64,000 nucleotides of DNA from Typhlomys cinereus (GCA_023101885.1 JALPQD010000225.1:3348001-3412000); one strand, 5' to 3'. Numbered from the stretch's first letter, positions 1-10,985 are shown. The notes: generated by a model not told the origin, from the sequence alone. Numbers and translations are program-made.

Positions 1-5
1 TCTTT

Positions 6-47
<42 letters not shown>

Positions 48-272
48 CACACATTGAGACATTGAGGTCCAAGGGTGACTGCAAGACTCATCCTGGATGG
101 CTCTACCTCCTTTTGGCTTTGCTCTGGGGTTTCCTAAGCTCTACTTGCCAGGGCCAGAAGTGCAGGCCAATGCCATTTCTTCCCAGTGTTTTAATGTGGG
201 ATCTGGGATCCAAACTCAAGTCCTACTGCTCATGAGGCAGAAGTCAAACCCTTGATCCATCTCTCCAGCCCC
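1..272 (-). mobile_element. B2-superfamily tRNA-derived SINE (DIP-like), older copy
   Basis: Read on the minus strand the element starts with a tRNA-like head (reverse of ctctccagcccc at the right end, then an A-box-like gctcag/ggttaa region) and ends in the (CA)n that appears here as (TG)n at the left edge. The same body (cctggatggctctacctcc, gggccagaagtgcagg, gtgggatctgggatcc) recurs in at least 16 other places in the window. The left edge is cut by the window. Family placement is by resemblance to B2 relatives; the jerboa DIP label is an inference. Confidence 0.8.
11..45. repeat. (TG)n microsatellite at SINE 3' end
   Basis: About 17 uninterrupted TG units form the 3' tail zone of the minus-strand SINE; similar CA/TG tails end several other copies of this SINE. 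Confidence 0.95.
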
Positions 273-275
273 AGC

Positions 276-457
276 GGCACATAGTTTTAATACCCATATT
301 CAGGCAATTGAGACAGGAAAAAGGCAAGGTAGTGATCAGCTTGGGCAACTTAGTGAGATCTTGCCTCAAAATACAAAACAAAAGGCTGAGGACATGATTC
401 AGTGACAGGAGAGCTTGCTTAACACGTTCAAGGTCCTGTGCTCAATCTCCAGTATCA
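276..457 (+). mobile_element. B1-ID composite SINE
   Basis: The left part (atcagcttgggcaacttag, tgagatcttgcctcaaaa) is a diverged B1/7SL-type body. It is followed by an ID-like tRNA module (ggctgaggacatgattcagt ... ctcaatctccagtatcag). B1 followed by ID is a known rodent dimer arrangement. No clear TSD seen; quite diverged. Confidence 0.75.
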
Positions 458-770
458 GGAGAGAAAGGAAGGAAGGAAGGAAGAAAGGAAGGAAGGAAGG
501 AAGGGAGGGAAGGAGGGAGGGAGGGAGGGAGGGAGGGAGGGAGGGAGGGAGGAAGGGAGGAAGGGAGAGAGGGAGAGAGGGAAGGAAGGAGGGAAGAAAG
601 GAGGGAGGGAAGGAGGGAGGGAAGGAGGGAGGGAAGGAAGGAAAGAAGGGGGAAGGAAGGGGAGGGAGGAGGGAAGGAGGGAGGGAAGAAGGAGGGAAGG
701 AAGGAGGGAAAGAAGGGGAGGGAAGGGAAGAGGGGGGAAGGAGGAGGAAGGGGGGAGGGAGGGAGGAGAG

Positions 771-809
<39 letters not shown>

Positions 810-895
810 AACGAAGAAAGAAAGAAAGAAGAAAGAAAGAAAAGAAAGGAAGGAAGGAAGGAAGGAAGGAAGGAAGGAGGAGGAAGGGAGGAAGG
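458..895. repeat. Polypurine (GGAA/GGGA/GAAA)n microsatellite, about 438 bp
   Basis: An almost pure purine strand: AAGG units, then AGGG units, then mixed AGGG/AAGG, then AAAG units, then AAGG again. It immediately follows the SINE end, so it probably grew from that A-rich tail. Only a few pyrimidines interrupt it. All long open frames over this stretch are by-products of the repeat. Confidence 0.97.
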
Positions 896-986
896 AAGAT
901 GGGCAAATGTTTGCAGTATAAAAAAATGTGAGTAGGAGTAAAGGCAATTCCCACTGGCTTCCATGCTGGGTTAAAATAGCAGTATA

Positions 987-1089
987 GGGGTGGGGAGGAG
1001 GAGCAGGGGGTACGGGGGGAGGAGGAGGGAGGGAGGGAACTGGTGTACCTATTAAGTTTGTATGAGCTGAAATAATAATAAAAAAAAAG
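987..1089 (+). mobile_element. 5'-truncated L1 3' tail (103 bp) with TSD
   Basis: The sequence matches the 3' end of the full-length L1 at 53 kb (ggtggggaggaggagcaggg, aactggtgtacct, tttgtatgagctgaaataa). It ends in an A-rich tail and is flanked by the direct repeat tagcagtata at 977-986 and 1090-1099, so it is an extremely truncated L1 insertion. Confidence 0.9.
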
Positions 1090-1358
1090 TAGCAGTATAT
1101 ACTTCATGAGGAAGGAGGAACAGAAACCAGAAGCAGTGTGAAGACATAGGAAGATCACTAGAAGAGTACATGGGGGCATTCTGAAACAAAAGGAAACTGA
1201 CTACCTCAAGGTTTGCAACAAGGATGCAGCTTTCTGCATGTTAAAAGTACATTGTACACCTTCTAAGGGCAAGGGGAACCACTTGGAGGGAGTTGACAAA
1301 GAAAGCTTCAGCAGACTTGAGTGCATGGAAGATCATTCAAGGTTCTTAAGGTTCACTG

Positions 1359-1722
1359 GTTGTCCTGATTTGAAATGTGTCCCCCACAGTCTCATGTGTT
1401 TGGGAAGGTCATGACTTTAGGAGATGGAGCCTTGCAGAAGGAAACAGTCACAGGGGGTGGGCCTTGCAAGAGGTGGATTGGTCCCACCTTACTTCAGGAG
1501 AGGTCTGCTTCTGCAGTTAGCAGACTAGCAGCTCTCAGCCTCCTGGATGGGCGTGACTTAGCTTGTCTCCAGCTTCTACCGCCAGCTATGACACTTTCTC
1601 TCAGGAAAGACTATATCTCCCTCTCTGGAAGCATAAGTTGAATAAGTCTCCCTTTCTCCCATTAAGTTGCTTGACTTTGGGTGTTTCTCACAACAGCACA
1701 AAGAATAACAAGAACATTGGTA
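1359..1722 (+). mobile_element. ORR1-like ERVL-MaLR LTR
   Basis: It carries the hallmark start of ORR1-type LTRs (gaaatgtgtcccccacag, ctcatgtgtttggg), then gggggtgggcctt, a variant of the polyadenylation region (taagttgaataagtctccct; AATAAG rather than AATAAA) and the end motif acaacagcacaaagaataac. Solitary LTR, diverged. Family from memory of ORR1 structure. Confidence 0.75.
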
Positions 1723-2276
1723 AAGCTAATCTCAGCATGGATGATTGGGTGTGGAGGACTGACTGACTTGTCAAAGCAGAGGAAGAGCTGAGTGTGGGGA
1801 TATGTAGGAGGCAACAGATATCTACACAAGACAAGACAAGCCTTATAGAATTAATGGCATATCTGATGCTAGGTGGGTCCAGAGCAGACGACTTCAGAAT
1901 GATTAGGCTTCTTTGGAGGATGAGGTCAGCACCACTCGCTCTCCCAAATCACAGAGCACTGAGGCTCCTTAGTTGTGCATGGCCAGAATTTAGATTTACA
2001 CCCTTTTATTTTTAGATATTTTCTTTTCGAGACTGGCTAATGTGGAACATGAAGCGATCCTCTTGTCTTTACTTCCCAAGAGCTGGGACTGTAGGCAATG
2101 CACCACCACCTTCCCGCGCTTAATTTTTTATCAGCATGTATCAATTACACAGAATAATGAGGATCCTTGCATTTTCATGTATGTGTAGCATGTACTTTGA
2201 TTATATTCAACCATCCATTTTTTTCCCTTCTCTCCAACTAATCTATCTCCTTCTTCTTCCCAAATAATCTCCCTTT
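1723..2276. other. Diverged intergenic DNA with a B1 remnant
   Basis: I see no gene. A minus-strand B1 remnant lies at about 2015-2115 (cttcccaagagctgggactg, aggcaatgcaccaccacc). The rest has no feature I can assign. Confidence 0.5.
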
Positions 2277-2531
2277 GGGGCTGGGGAGATGGCTCAGAGA
2301 TTAAAACCTTTCCCTTGAAAACAAAAGTACTTGAATTCAAATTCCCAGATCCCATGTAAAAAATACCAGGTGGAAATGGTGCTTGCCTGCAGTTCCAGCC
2401 CTGGAAGGCAAAGTCTGGGGAATACTGAAGCCAAGCAATGAGGTAGAACAATTCAGGATGATTCCTGATATCACACTTAGGCTTCCACATGTGTACACAT
2501 TCAAGTGCCCTCCTGTACACACATGCACACT
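2277..2531 (+). mobile_element. B2-superfamily SINE, older copy
   Basis: The tRNA-like head is present (ggggctggggagatggctca, gagattaaaacc), followed by the body (aaataccaggtggaaatggt, gcaatgaggtagaacaattc) and a CA-containing 3' end (cctcctgtacacacatgcac). A younger SINE is inserted directly at its 3' edge. Confidence 0.88.
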
Positions 2532-2555
2532 GAAAAAAATCAGTTTCCCTTTTTT

Positions 2556-2618
2556 TAAATTTTTTTATTATTATTATTTATTCAACTGTGTGCATATGCG
2601 TGTGTATGTGTGCGCGCA

Positions 2619-2660
<42 letters not shown>

Positions 2661-2860
2661 ACCACGGACGAATTCGCGAACCACCATGGACGTCTCCACC
2701 TCCTTCTGCCCTGGGATTCACAGGCTCCGCCCTACCAGGACCAGAAGCGCAGGCCTCCCCCGCTTCCGCCCGGCGTCTATACGTGGGATCTGGGATCCGA
2801 ACTCAGGACCTTCCGCCTGCAAGGCAGAGGCTTAACCCCTGAGCCACCTCTCCAGCCCCC
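2556..2860 (-). mobile_element. Young B2-superfamily SINE, copy 1
   Basis: Member of a distinct, CpG-rich subfamily marked by ccacggacgaattcgcgaac and by tctatacgtgggatctggga. The A-rich tail is at the left (minus strand) and the tRNA-like head (reverse of cacctctccagccccc) at the right. It has a perfect 14-bp TSD, agtttccctttttt, at 2542-2555 and 2861-2874. An AATAAA-type motif occurs in the tail. Confidence 0.95.
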
Positions 2861-2885
2861 AGTTTCCCTTTTTTGTGTGTCTTAA

Positions 2886-3797
2886 AAAAAACTAAACTTC
2901 ACATATGAGAGAAAATATGCAACATTTGTCAGAGAGTGGGTTATTACACAATATGGTGATTGCCAGTTCCATTTATTTTTCCAGAAACTGACATAATTTC
3001 ATTTTTTATGGGCGAATAAAACTCCATTGGTATATCCACCACATTTTTTTGGCCTGCTCTTCTGTTGATATACTTCTAAGTTGGTTATATAACAACTTGG
3101 CAATGATAATAAGGGTTCAATAAACCCAAGTTACACCCTTCTTTGCAAAAGTACTTACCCTGAAAAATAAATATAATAACATTAAGAAAATGTTGGCTAA
3201 GCAACCCTTTGGACAGACCAGAAGTAAACTATGCAGGCATGGGTTTCAACTCTTTTAAAAAGCGAGGGTTTTGTACTTATGCCTGCTCTTCAGAATTGTG
3301 CATAGAATAGCAATTGTATAAATGGTAGAGATATAGAATATAGAATAATATAGAATATTAATCAATTGCAACTTCTGAATACATGAAGTTTCTGCCATAT
3401 TTTAGTGATTTACCATTATATCTTCAATTGAAGCAAAAGTGATGTATAGTTTCAGAATTAATTTTGCATTGGTTGGTTACATGTCAAGAACAGATCTTGA
3501 TAAACAAAGGATAGACAGATATGCAAAGTGGGTTTGCACTATGGGGTTTTGTATTTGAAGTTTGGAAAGCATTGCTCTATTCTTCCATAAACAGATTATT
3601 ACTGGCATTGGGAAAGCCACAGGGAACCACTAAAGAGAAAACCTTAGTCTATCCTAAATGTATGGTATGAAATACAGGAACTGTAACACTTCTTTCCATT
3701 TGGTGATACTAGGCATGAAAGCCAGTGTCTTATGCATGCTAGACCTTAAAGGTTCTGCAATTAACCTACAACCTGTTGCAAAATTTACGGAGGTGTT
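2886..3797. other. AT-rich intergenic stretch without assignable features
   Basis: I see no gene, RNA or clear repeat. The segment 2930-3080 (ccatttatttttccagaaac, aaaactccattggtatatcc) looks like decayed L1 ORF2 3' sequence (compare ccatttcctagcaaattcc at 40.27 kb) but is too diverged to call firmly. Confidence 0.4.
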
Positions 3798-4108
3798 GAG
3801 CTGGAGAGACTGCTCAGCAGTTAAGCCTCTGCCTTGTAAGCAGAAGGTTTGGATCTGGGATCCCACATAAAAATGCCAGGCAGAAATAGCAGCGGCCTGT
3901 ACTTCAGATCCTGGATGGAAGGCAGAGCCTGGGAAACTGCAGAGCAAACCAAAGGGGAGGTAGTTGCAATCCAGGGTGATTCCAGAATTTACCCTTGGTC
4001 CTACACAGGCATATACAGCGCCCTCTGATACACATACACACATACACACACACACAGACACACACACACACAGACACACACACGCACTAAATAAATAAAT
4101 AAATAAAT
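3798..4108 (+). mobile_element. B2-superfamily SINE with CA and (AAAT)n tail
   Basis: The head is gagctggagagactgctcag plus gttaagcctctgccttgtaa. The body ends in (CA)n broken by CAGACA units, then (AAAT)n at about 4087-4108, an A-rich retroposon tail. Confidence 0.9.
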
Positions 4109-4419
4109 TTAAATATAAGGAAACTTTTAACAATATTAATGCTCTCATCAGATATCACAATACTAACTATATTTGTATTGGATTATAATTAACTACTTTT
4201 GTCCTTTTTGTGTTAAACACCCATAGATTCTCTAAATGTTAGAAACATGTCCTCTTTATCTTTTCATTCCACTCAGAACTCTATACATAGTACACAAGGT
4301 ACATGATTTCTTTTTAATGAGTTAAACGGTTTTCTCTTTGGTAATGTGGTCCTGGCAGAATTTTTTTAATTTTTGAGGTTTTTGCACTTGTTAATCTATC
4401 TCACAGTGGTGGTGATGAT

Positions 4420-4422
4420 AGT

Positions 4423-4466
<44 letters not shown>
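4420..4466. repeat. (TG)n microsatellite
   Basis: About 22 TG units followed by a short GC/TG alternating zone (tgcgtgcgcgcgtgcgcac) that could adopt Z-DNA. Confidence 0.95.
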
Positions 4467-4468
<2 letters not shown>

Positions 4469-4489
4469 CGCGCGTGCGCACGCATGTGT

Positions 4490-4640
4490 GGTCTAGGCAC
4501 ATGTGCCGTAGAACATGAGTAGAGATCAGAGAACAACTTGTGGGAGTTAATTTTCTCCTTTCACATGGTGGCTTCCAGGGATTGAACTCAAATTGTCAGG
4601 CTTGGCAGCAAGCGCCTTTATCCCCTTAGTCTTCTCATGG
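4490..4640 (-). mobile_element. B3/B4-like SINE fragment
   Basis: Reads agatcagagaacaacttgtg, ttccagggattgaactcaaa and tcaggcttggcagcaagcgc, the classic reverse orientation of mouse B3/B4-type tRNA-derived SINEs, preceded by its TG tail. Confidence 0.75.
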
Positions 4641-4924
4641 GCCCCAGATTTTCAAGGTCAAAAGATTTGAGAATGTATGGGGTCAAGGCATGTATTATCT
4701 CAGTGTTTACTTCATTAGGACCCCTAGAACTGCTGCTCAGCAAGCTGAGAGAGGAGAGGAAAGAAAGCCCCCTAACTACAAAGCGGTAGCTGAGTAGAGG
4801 ATATGGAACGAGTCCTCAGGAAGTTAGCAGATCAAAGTATATTTTGTCGGATGAAGTTAGTAAACAAAATTTAGCCAGACTCAAAACATTTTCTTTTTCT
4901 CTTCTTTTCTTTTCTTTTTTCTTT

Positions 4925-5184
4925 TTTGCCTGTGTGTCTCTGTGTATCAGAGAGCACTGTGCTTGCCTGTGTGTGGAGACCCAGGTGTCACTTTGGGAAT
5001 CATCCTGTATTGTGCTATCTCTTCTTTGCCTTGCTCTAGAATTTCTCAGGCTCGGCCTCCCAGGGCCAGAAGTATAAACCACCGCAATTTCCAGGCTGGC
5101 ATTTTTACATGGGATCTGAGATCCAAACTCAGGACCTTCTTCTTGTAAGGCAGAGATTTAACCCCTGAGCCATCTCTCCAGTGC
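4925..5184 (-). mobile_element. B2-superfamily SINE, older copy
   Basis: Minus-strand copy: tgtgtatcagagagcactgt near the 3' end, gggaatcatcctgtattgtg in the body, and the head as reverse of gagccatctctccagtgctc at the right. Confidence 0.88.
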
Positions 5185-6070
5185 TCAAAACATTTTCAGT
5201 TCTTTTATTTGTAAAGTATTTACCTCAAAAATACACCACACCACAAACTAGATTGAAGTTTTTAATGGAGTTCCAGAACCACAGGGCCAATTGTAGGAAG
5301 AGGGAGAGAAGAAAGAAAAAGAAAAAAGAGAGCGGAGAAAAGGAAATGGTGGGTTTTATACCCTCGGGGTTGGTGGGTGGGCTGAGGGGGCAGGGTCTAG
5401 AGGTGATTTCCAATAACTTTGCCCAGCCCAAGAAGTGTAGCCAGAATCAGTCTTTGACCTTAATTCCACTACATGAAAGCGTCAGGCAAGCATGAGCTCT
5501 TACAAGCACCAACTCTTAGGGAGTTAATGGCCATCAAGTAGAAGCTCTGTCCTGAAAGGGGGGGGGGGCAGAGGAGTGGGATTCCTATCAATATTCTCTA
5601 AAATTGTAGAAGTAGCTGATATTTTTGTGATTAAAAAATAATAAACAAGGACCAGGGACATTTTTCTCATTGGCAGTGTTTCCTTATTTGCATCTTTTAA
5701 AACTGTGACATGAAAATCAGCCAAAGCACCTATTCTTTCACCTTTTGTTGTGAGGTAAATACCAGTGGTAGTGTTCTGAATAGTCAGTAGTAGCACACGT
5801 GGCACTAAACCAGAAGGCTTCCACTGAAAAATCTTCACTCTCTCACTGTCTTCAGCATCTGACCATCCAAATGAATAACAGGAGGAAACTTCTTTCATGG
5901 ACTCTGATCTCAGCATCGTGCCTACTGAAATTGTTGTTTCTCCCTGTGCTTATTCTCAGAATTGGTTTCTTTTATTCTCAGCAGATATAAAGGGTCTCAT
6001 TCCTGGCCACAACTTGGGATGTTCTCAGAAGATAGAAACTGACCTAATACCACATGTACCAGTTAACTCT
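5185..6070. other. Intergenic DNA without recognised genes
   Basis: Contains a G-run at 5558-5569 and a minus-strand open frame of 130 codons (5524-5916) that I do not recognise; it has no start context or conserved motif I can name. No other feature seen. Confidence 0.4.
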
Positions 6071-6071
6071 C

Positions 6072-6411
6072 AACTATTGCTGTGAGAGAGCACCCAAAGT
6101 CAAGCAACTTAGAGGAGAAAGGAGATTTATTCAGCTTACAGTTCCAGAGGGGAAGAAAGTCTTTCAAAGCGGAGGCGACATGCCTGGTTGACCAAAGCTA
6201 AAGAAGGCTAAGTCACCGCAGACATCTTGGAAGCTGAGAGCTGCAGACTGCTTGCAGCAAAGGCAGACTTCTGGAGATAGGGTGGGACTAATGCAACTCA
6301 AGGCCCACCCCTTGTGACTGCCTTCCTCCAGCAAGACTCCACCTCTCAAGGTGCCATGACCTTGCCAAACACATGAGACTGTGGGGGACACATTTCAAAC
6401 CATGATACAAC
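6072..6411 (-). mobile_element. ORR1-like MaLR LTR, antisense
   Basis: Reverse complement of the ORR1-like pattern: aagtcaagcaacttagagga then gagatttattcagcttacag (polyadenylation signal reversed) at the left, ctgtgggggacacatttcaa at the right, which is the reversed start of the LTR. Near full length at 340 bp. Confidence 0.78.
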
Positions 6412-6599
6412 ATAAGGCAAGTAAAGAATATTTGTTACTGTTTCTTGATAACTGAGGTGTCTGTTATTTCACAATGGTAGGAAGCTCCAGGTATGCCTTT
6501 GGCTGTCTTCCCTGTGCACTTCTGTGTCTCTGTCACTTCTGTGATTACTAAAGCCTCTGAAAGAGAAAAAAGTTTTGTAGGGAGCTTAGAATGGGACAG

Positions 6600-7190
6600 A
6601 ATAGAAAGACTGTCGGCAAAGTCTTGAAGGTGTCTTTATGTAGAAGTTGACACCAATCTCCAGTGACATAAGGTCCCAACTTCCCCCAACCATTTGTTTG
6701 TGGAATGTTATGGATATGAACTTCACAGATGCAGGTAGAAAGTGGCTCCTCAAATGCAAATGAACTAAATCTCTCAGTTCAGCCAAGAGATCTGGTTGTG
6801 AGTTCTGGCCTGACAGAGCTGGGTCAGACCAATCAGGTTCATAGAAACTAGAACTCAGCAGTGAAAAAAAAAGTGACCTTTCCTGGGCTCCCTCAAGTTT
6901 ACAAATACCCCTGACTCTGCCAGGCATCTTTGGCTCTCTTGCCTCTCATGAAACTGCACTTCTGTGAATTCCTTTCAGCTCTCTTGCTCTTCATGGATTC
7001 CATGTAAGGTGTCCATGGGTTCTTTTCTGCTTTCTTGCCTCTCATGGACAGAACTCATGTGAGTTCTGTTCTTTCTTTCCTCTAATAAAATCTTCCTTAA
7101 TCCTCTACATTGTGTTCTGGTCTCTATCTTCAACTACCGAACGAACACAAGAACCTAAGAAAAAAAATCTCCGCAACACATCCAATCAAA
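6600..7190 (+). mobile_element. LTR family 3 copy (unassigned ERV LTR)
   Basis: Shares a modular structure with copies at 7.8, 18.9, 22.9/24.1 and 58.3 kb: CCAAT-containing segment (gaccaatcaggtt), gccatctttggctct-type box (here ggcatctttggctc), repeats of ctcatggattcca, then tctaataaaatcttccttaa with AATAAA at 7084-7089. Plus-strand LTR by position of the polyadenylation signal near the 3' end. ERV class not assigned. Confidence 0.7.
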
Positions 7191-7699
7191 CTGCAGAGAG
7201 AGACAGCTTTAGGGAACTTAAACCACTAGGGTCAATGGCCTGAAAAATGTTCTTACAATGGAGTTCAAAGCCAATATGCATTCTAAGGATGGTTAAAAGC
7301 TGGCAATTCTTGGTTAGGGCTATTGCTCAGTAATAGAATGATGGCTATCCAGCATGCATAAATCACTAACTTTAATCCTTAGTCCAGAAAGAAAAAGAGG
7401 AAAGGAAAAAAATATTGGAAACTCTTTGATTAGCTATAAATCAAATCTGTGAAATATAACTTTTTCACTGTATTATATTCATTTTATTAGTTTCCTCTTG
7501 CTCTGAAATGTTCTCTGCTGGTAAAGGGCTTCACAGAATGAATCTCCAATCTTTTTAATGCACTTTGAAGGTTATAGTAAAAGCCTCTGAATCGTGATTC
7601 ACAGGTGTTTTCCATAACTAATCCTGGTGTACCTAGTAACCTTGACTTTTGAATGCCTGTATTCAGCTGGGATCCAGTGTTGTGAAACCATGGTACAGG

Positions 7700-7806
7700 A
7701 TTAAGAAACAAATCTTTTTTGTTTGTTTTTGTTTTTACTTTTGAGAAAGGATCTGACTCTGTAGCTCAGGTTTGCTTCAAACTCAGAGCAGTCCTCTTGC
7801 CTTAGT
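7700..7806 (-). mobile_element. B1 remnant
   Basis: A T-rich start, then gatctgactctgtagctcag and tcaaactcagagcagtcctc, the reverse-oriented B1 body. It abuts the next LTR. Confidence 0.6.
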
Positions 7807-7807
7807 C

Positions 7808-8285
7808 TTGTCTTAATTAGGCAGTTTCAGAAGAGGTGGGAAGGTCTTTGAAGGTCATCCCCCACTGGTGGAATTATCCTGAAGGAACATATCCTACTAA
7901 TCTGGAGAAACTGGTTCAAACCCAACCTTCTGTTTATGAAAGACACGGAGATGAGCTCTCCATTGAGACCATGAGGTTGGCCACACGGTTGACTGGGCTG
8001 GGACTCCCCTCCACATGTGACCAGACCAATTAGAGGAAGGGACCAAGCGCTCCAATCAGGTTTGCAGAAACTGGAGCTAACCAATAAGGAAAAGCCACTC
8101 CCTCCAAGCTTGACTAACCCTATAAATACTGGTGACCCTGCCAGCCATCTTTGGCTCCCTTGCCCCTCACAGATTCCACCTTTCTCTTCTCTAATAAAAT
8201 CTACCTTAATCTTCTGTGTTTGTTCTGGTTTCAATTTTTTTACTTTTGAACACAAGAACCTGGACATTAAGAACCTGAAAACATT
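7808..8285 (+). mobile_element. LTR family 3 copy with TATA-like box
   Basis: Same family as 6600-7190, about 500 bp apart and in the same orientation. Visible parts are tgaccagaccaatt, tataaata at 8121-8128, ccatctttggctcccttgcc and AATAAA at 8193-8198 followed by gtttgttctggtttcaattt. The two neighbouring copies differ too much to be a proviral pair, so I take them as separate solo LTRs. Confidence 0.75.
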
Positions 8286-9029
8286 ATTTATTATAGGCAT
8301 ATGCTACTATGTCACTGTTTTTATTTTATTTGTTTTTCATTATTTCTTCTATATTTTCTCTTTCCCTGCTGTGGTATTTTTTTAAACCTCTTTCCTGGAT
8401 TTTCTGTCTGTTTACTTCTATGTTTTTATGATAAGATGATCTGTTTCCACCTATTTGCACACAGTGAATGTTATGACCTTACACAGCCTCTCTTAGATCA
8501 AGGAACTCTGTCCCTTACCTTTCTAGAACCTACCTTGTGAAGGAAGAAACTACTTTTCCCAGTCTCTCAGGAGACAGCAAGCATTCTAAAAGTCTGAGCT
8601 TTTCCTCAGTGTGGAAGAATTCTGAAGGAGAATCCAAAGTTGTAGTATTAGCCAAGGCTTCTTTGTCAAGAGCCTAAGGTTTATATCTCCTTTTACTGAG
8701 TTCAGCCTCTCTTATTCGTCACTATATTGTTCCTGAGAGCACACATGATGAACCCTCTGTTAAAAAAACCTCAGACTCTGGTCTGTTTCCCAGGAAGTTC
8801 TAAATAAAGTAAGATGACCAAGAAGAGTAAAAGTCAGTTGGGAGTGCAGCTCAGTGGTACAATCCTTGCCTAGTATTTACATTTAATAAAAATGTATTCA
8901 TTTATGCCCAGAGAGGAAGATCAGTAGTAGAGCACACATGTAAGACTCTGAATTTGACCATCAGCATCATGAAAAAGTACTCATTTTAATCTGCTTTCAA
9001 CTGTGTAACTTTTTAGTAGCATAAGAAGA
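8286..9029. other. Intergenic DNA with two ID-like remnants
   Basis: ID-like tRNA-derived pieces at about 8832-8875 (gtgcagctcagtggtacaat) and 8905-8975 (agatcagtagtagagcacac). Otherwise AT-rich and unassigned. Confidence 0.5.
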
Positions 9030-9175
9030 GTGTCAGTAAGATTTCTCAGTGGTTAGAGGTGTTTACTGCACAAGTCTAATGACCTGAGCTCAATCCACAG
9101 AAACCACATAAAGGTGGAAGGAGATAACTGATTTCATAAAAGTGTTACCACCCCCCCCACACACACCAAATTAAA
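9030..9175 (+). mobile_element. B3/B4-like SINE
   Basis: Contains gatttctcagtggttagagg, tgacctgagctcaatccaca and cacataaaggtggaaggaga, typical of forward B3/B4 heads, then a C/CA-rich tail. Confidence 0.75.
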
Positions 9176-9239
9176 AATAAAATTTAAAACTCAGAAGATT
9201 AGCATATAGTTGCCTGTTTAAATAACATTACCTGTAGTC

Positions 9240-9759
9240 AGTATCTAGGCCAAGTGTTTCCAGGTTTTTGGACTTTTTATTCAAATGAAAGGAAAGCTCA
9301 AACAGATCTACAAAAAAATAGCAAAGAAACATTTATTCAAAATAAAACAATAAAAATAATATAATATTAAAGTCAGGGAGCACAGATCATATGAGTGGAG
9401 AGACTCAAGGGCACTAGGTCATTTTCTGAGGTCTTTTATTATGAACGCTAAAGGAAGGTTGCTAAGGGGTATAATATTTTGACTGAAAGATTAGGTCATT
9501 TAGTCACTTTTTTAAAACTATGCATGAATCTTCTCAAATGAGTTATCATGTGCACTCCTAATTATGCATAAGCATGATGATAAATAGGGAGTATTCATCC
9601 AAAAGTTCCCTTGAAGTCTACTGTACATTAAGCCAGATTAACTTACCAGTCTTTTTTCTAGGATGTACTGGGTATACCTTGAATGGAATTTGTCCAAGTA
9701 TAATGCTTACCAGAGAATGAAAAACCTAATCCATTGTTTGTTTGTTTTTTAACCTTTTT

Positions 9760-9812
<53 letters not shown>

Positions 9813-10260
9813 CGTGGACTAACGATGACTTCAGGAACCATCCTGGATTGCTTCTACCTCCTCTTGGTTTTGCTCTGAGATTTCCCAGGCTCTACCCATT
9901 AGGGCCAGAAGTGCAGGCTGCTGCCATTTCTATCTGGTGTTTTTTATGTGGGACCTAGGATCTGAACTCAGGACCTTCTGCTTTTGAGGCAGAGTCTTAA
10001 TACTTAAGCCATCTTTTCACTCCAAATTGTTTAAGGAGGGGTGTATGTAAAGTCTGATGCAGGTAGTGATCCAGGGTTTCTAGGTCCATTGTTTAGAGTG
10101 GTGTGTGTAAGTATGGTGCATTCAGATAAAGAACTAAGCTGCCAAATTCATTGCAAGAAATGAAATGTGCACAGGGGGCATTTAGCCCAAATCAATAGCG
10201 ATCCCGGGTATCTAAGCCATTCCCTATATTTGCCTGCCTCATTAGTTTATAGAAGAAATA
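9240..10260. repeat. Paralogous block A (pairs with 26690-27580)
   Basis: Collinear similarity to 26690-27580: actttttattcaaat; gattaggtcatttagtcac; gatgtactgggtatacctt; tccattgtttagagtggtgt; taagccattccctatattt. Each has a diverged counterpart in the same order in the other block. A SINE interrupts this block at 9764-10023 that is absent from block B. It may be two copies of an unassigned LTR-type repeat or an old segmental duplication. Confidence 0.75.
9764..10023 (-). mobile_element. B2-superfamily SINE with (TG)n tail
   Basis: (TG)n at 9764-9809, body ccatcctggattgcttctac and tctgaactcaggaccttctg, reversed head at the right (aagccatcttttcactcc). Inserted inside block A after the duplication or dispersal of that block. 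Confidence 0.9.
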
Positions 10261-10469
10261 AAGTGCAATGATTTTGTAGAGCCACAAAAAACAAGTATAA
10301 CAGCACCTGATTTTTTAAAGGAATTCAATAGATACTTCCTGAATTTTTGCCTGTTTTCTTACAGCAAAATGCAATTTTCTTTGTCCATAATTCAGCATTT
10401 TAAAGAGTATGTCACTCACAAATAATTGCTTTTTTAAAGCTTCATTTTTGTGCATATATATTTTCTGTG

Positions 10470-10795
10470 TGTGAGGGGGTGAGTGGGTGTGTGCATGTGC
10501 TTGTGGTTAACAGAAGTGACACCCGGTGCTTTCCTCAGTTGCTCTCTACCTTTTTATTTTATTTTATTATTTTTATTTATTTATTTATTTATTTTGAGAT
10601 CGGACCTGTTACTGAGCCTGGAGGTCGCTGATTCAGCTCTGCTAGCAGGTCACTGAGCTCAGGGATCCTGCTGTCTCCAGGAGGAGAGCTCCAGAACTGA
10701 GATTGTATTACCTGAGTGCTGGGGATCTGAACTCAGACCTTCAGGCTTGAGTAGCGCGTTTTAACTAATTGAGCCATCTACACAGTCCTCATAGT
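10470..10795 (-). mobile_element. Old B3-like SINE or related repeat with TTTA-rich insert
   Basis: Right end has ctggggatctgaactcagac and aactaattgagccatctaca, a reversed tRNA-like head. (TTTA)n lies at about 10551-10595. Diverged; exact subfamily unsure. Confidence 0.55.
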
Positions 10796-10827
10796 TTCAC
10801 TTTATCTAGTTAAAAAAGTGAAAATAG

Positions 10828-10985
10828 GCTTTTTATTATTGTTTTACCACAACAGAGTGTCACTCGCAGATGTCCTGGAATTCACTTTAGACTAGATTGG
10901 TCTCAAACTTGTGATGATCCTTCTGCATCTTCCTTCTGAGGGCCAGGATTGCATATGTGTACTACATGTCTGCCTTAAATTTCAG
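10828..10985 (-). mobile_element. B1 SINE, diverged
   Basis: Reversed B1 features: T-rich tail, gagtgtcactcgcagatgtc, gattggtctcaaacttgtga, tctgagggccaggattgca. Confidence 0.7.

Noticed and set aside
399..1179. Several overlapping open frames on both strands, rich in Arg/Lys/Glu/Gly or Ser/Pro/Leu/Phe
   Set aside because: They are translations of the polypurine microsatellite in different frames, with no domain or codon signal.
2277..2360. tRNA gene suspected from the A/B-box-like head
   Set aside because: It is the tRNA-derived head of the SINE; it lacks a foldable full cloverleaf and is followed by the SINE body.
2383..2885. Open frames ending in a CKAEA- or LTPEPPLQPP-like tail, recurring at 11.5, 28.6 and 31.4 kb
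   Set aside because: Identical frames arise from each young SINE copy; they are repeat translations, not a gene family.
5524..5916. Minus-strand open frame of 130 codons
   Set aside because: Not recognisable, no start context, no neighbouring exon signals; ends in a G-run-derived Pro stretch. Possibly chance or a decayed ERV frame.
6600..8285. Two LTRs of one provirus
   Set aside because: Same family and orientation, but too diverged from each other, and the 600 bp between them does not resemble internal retroviral sequence.
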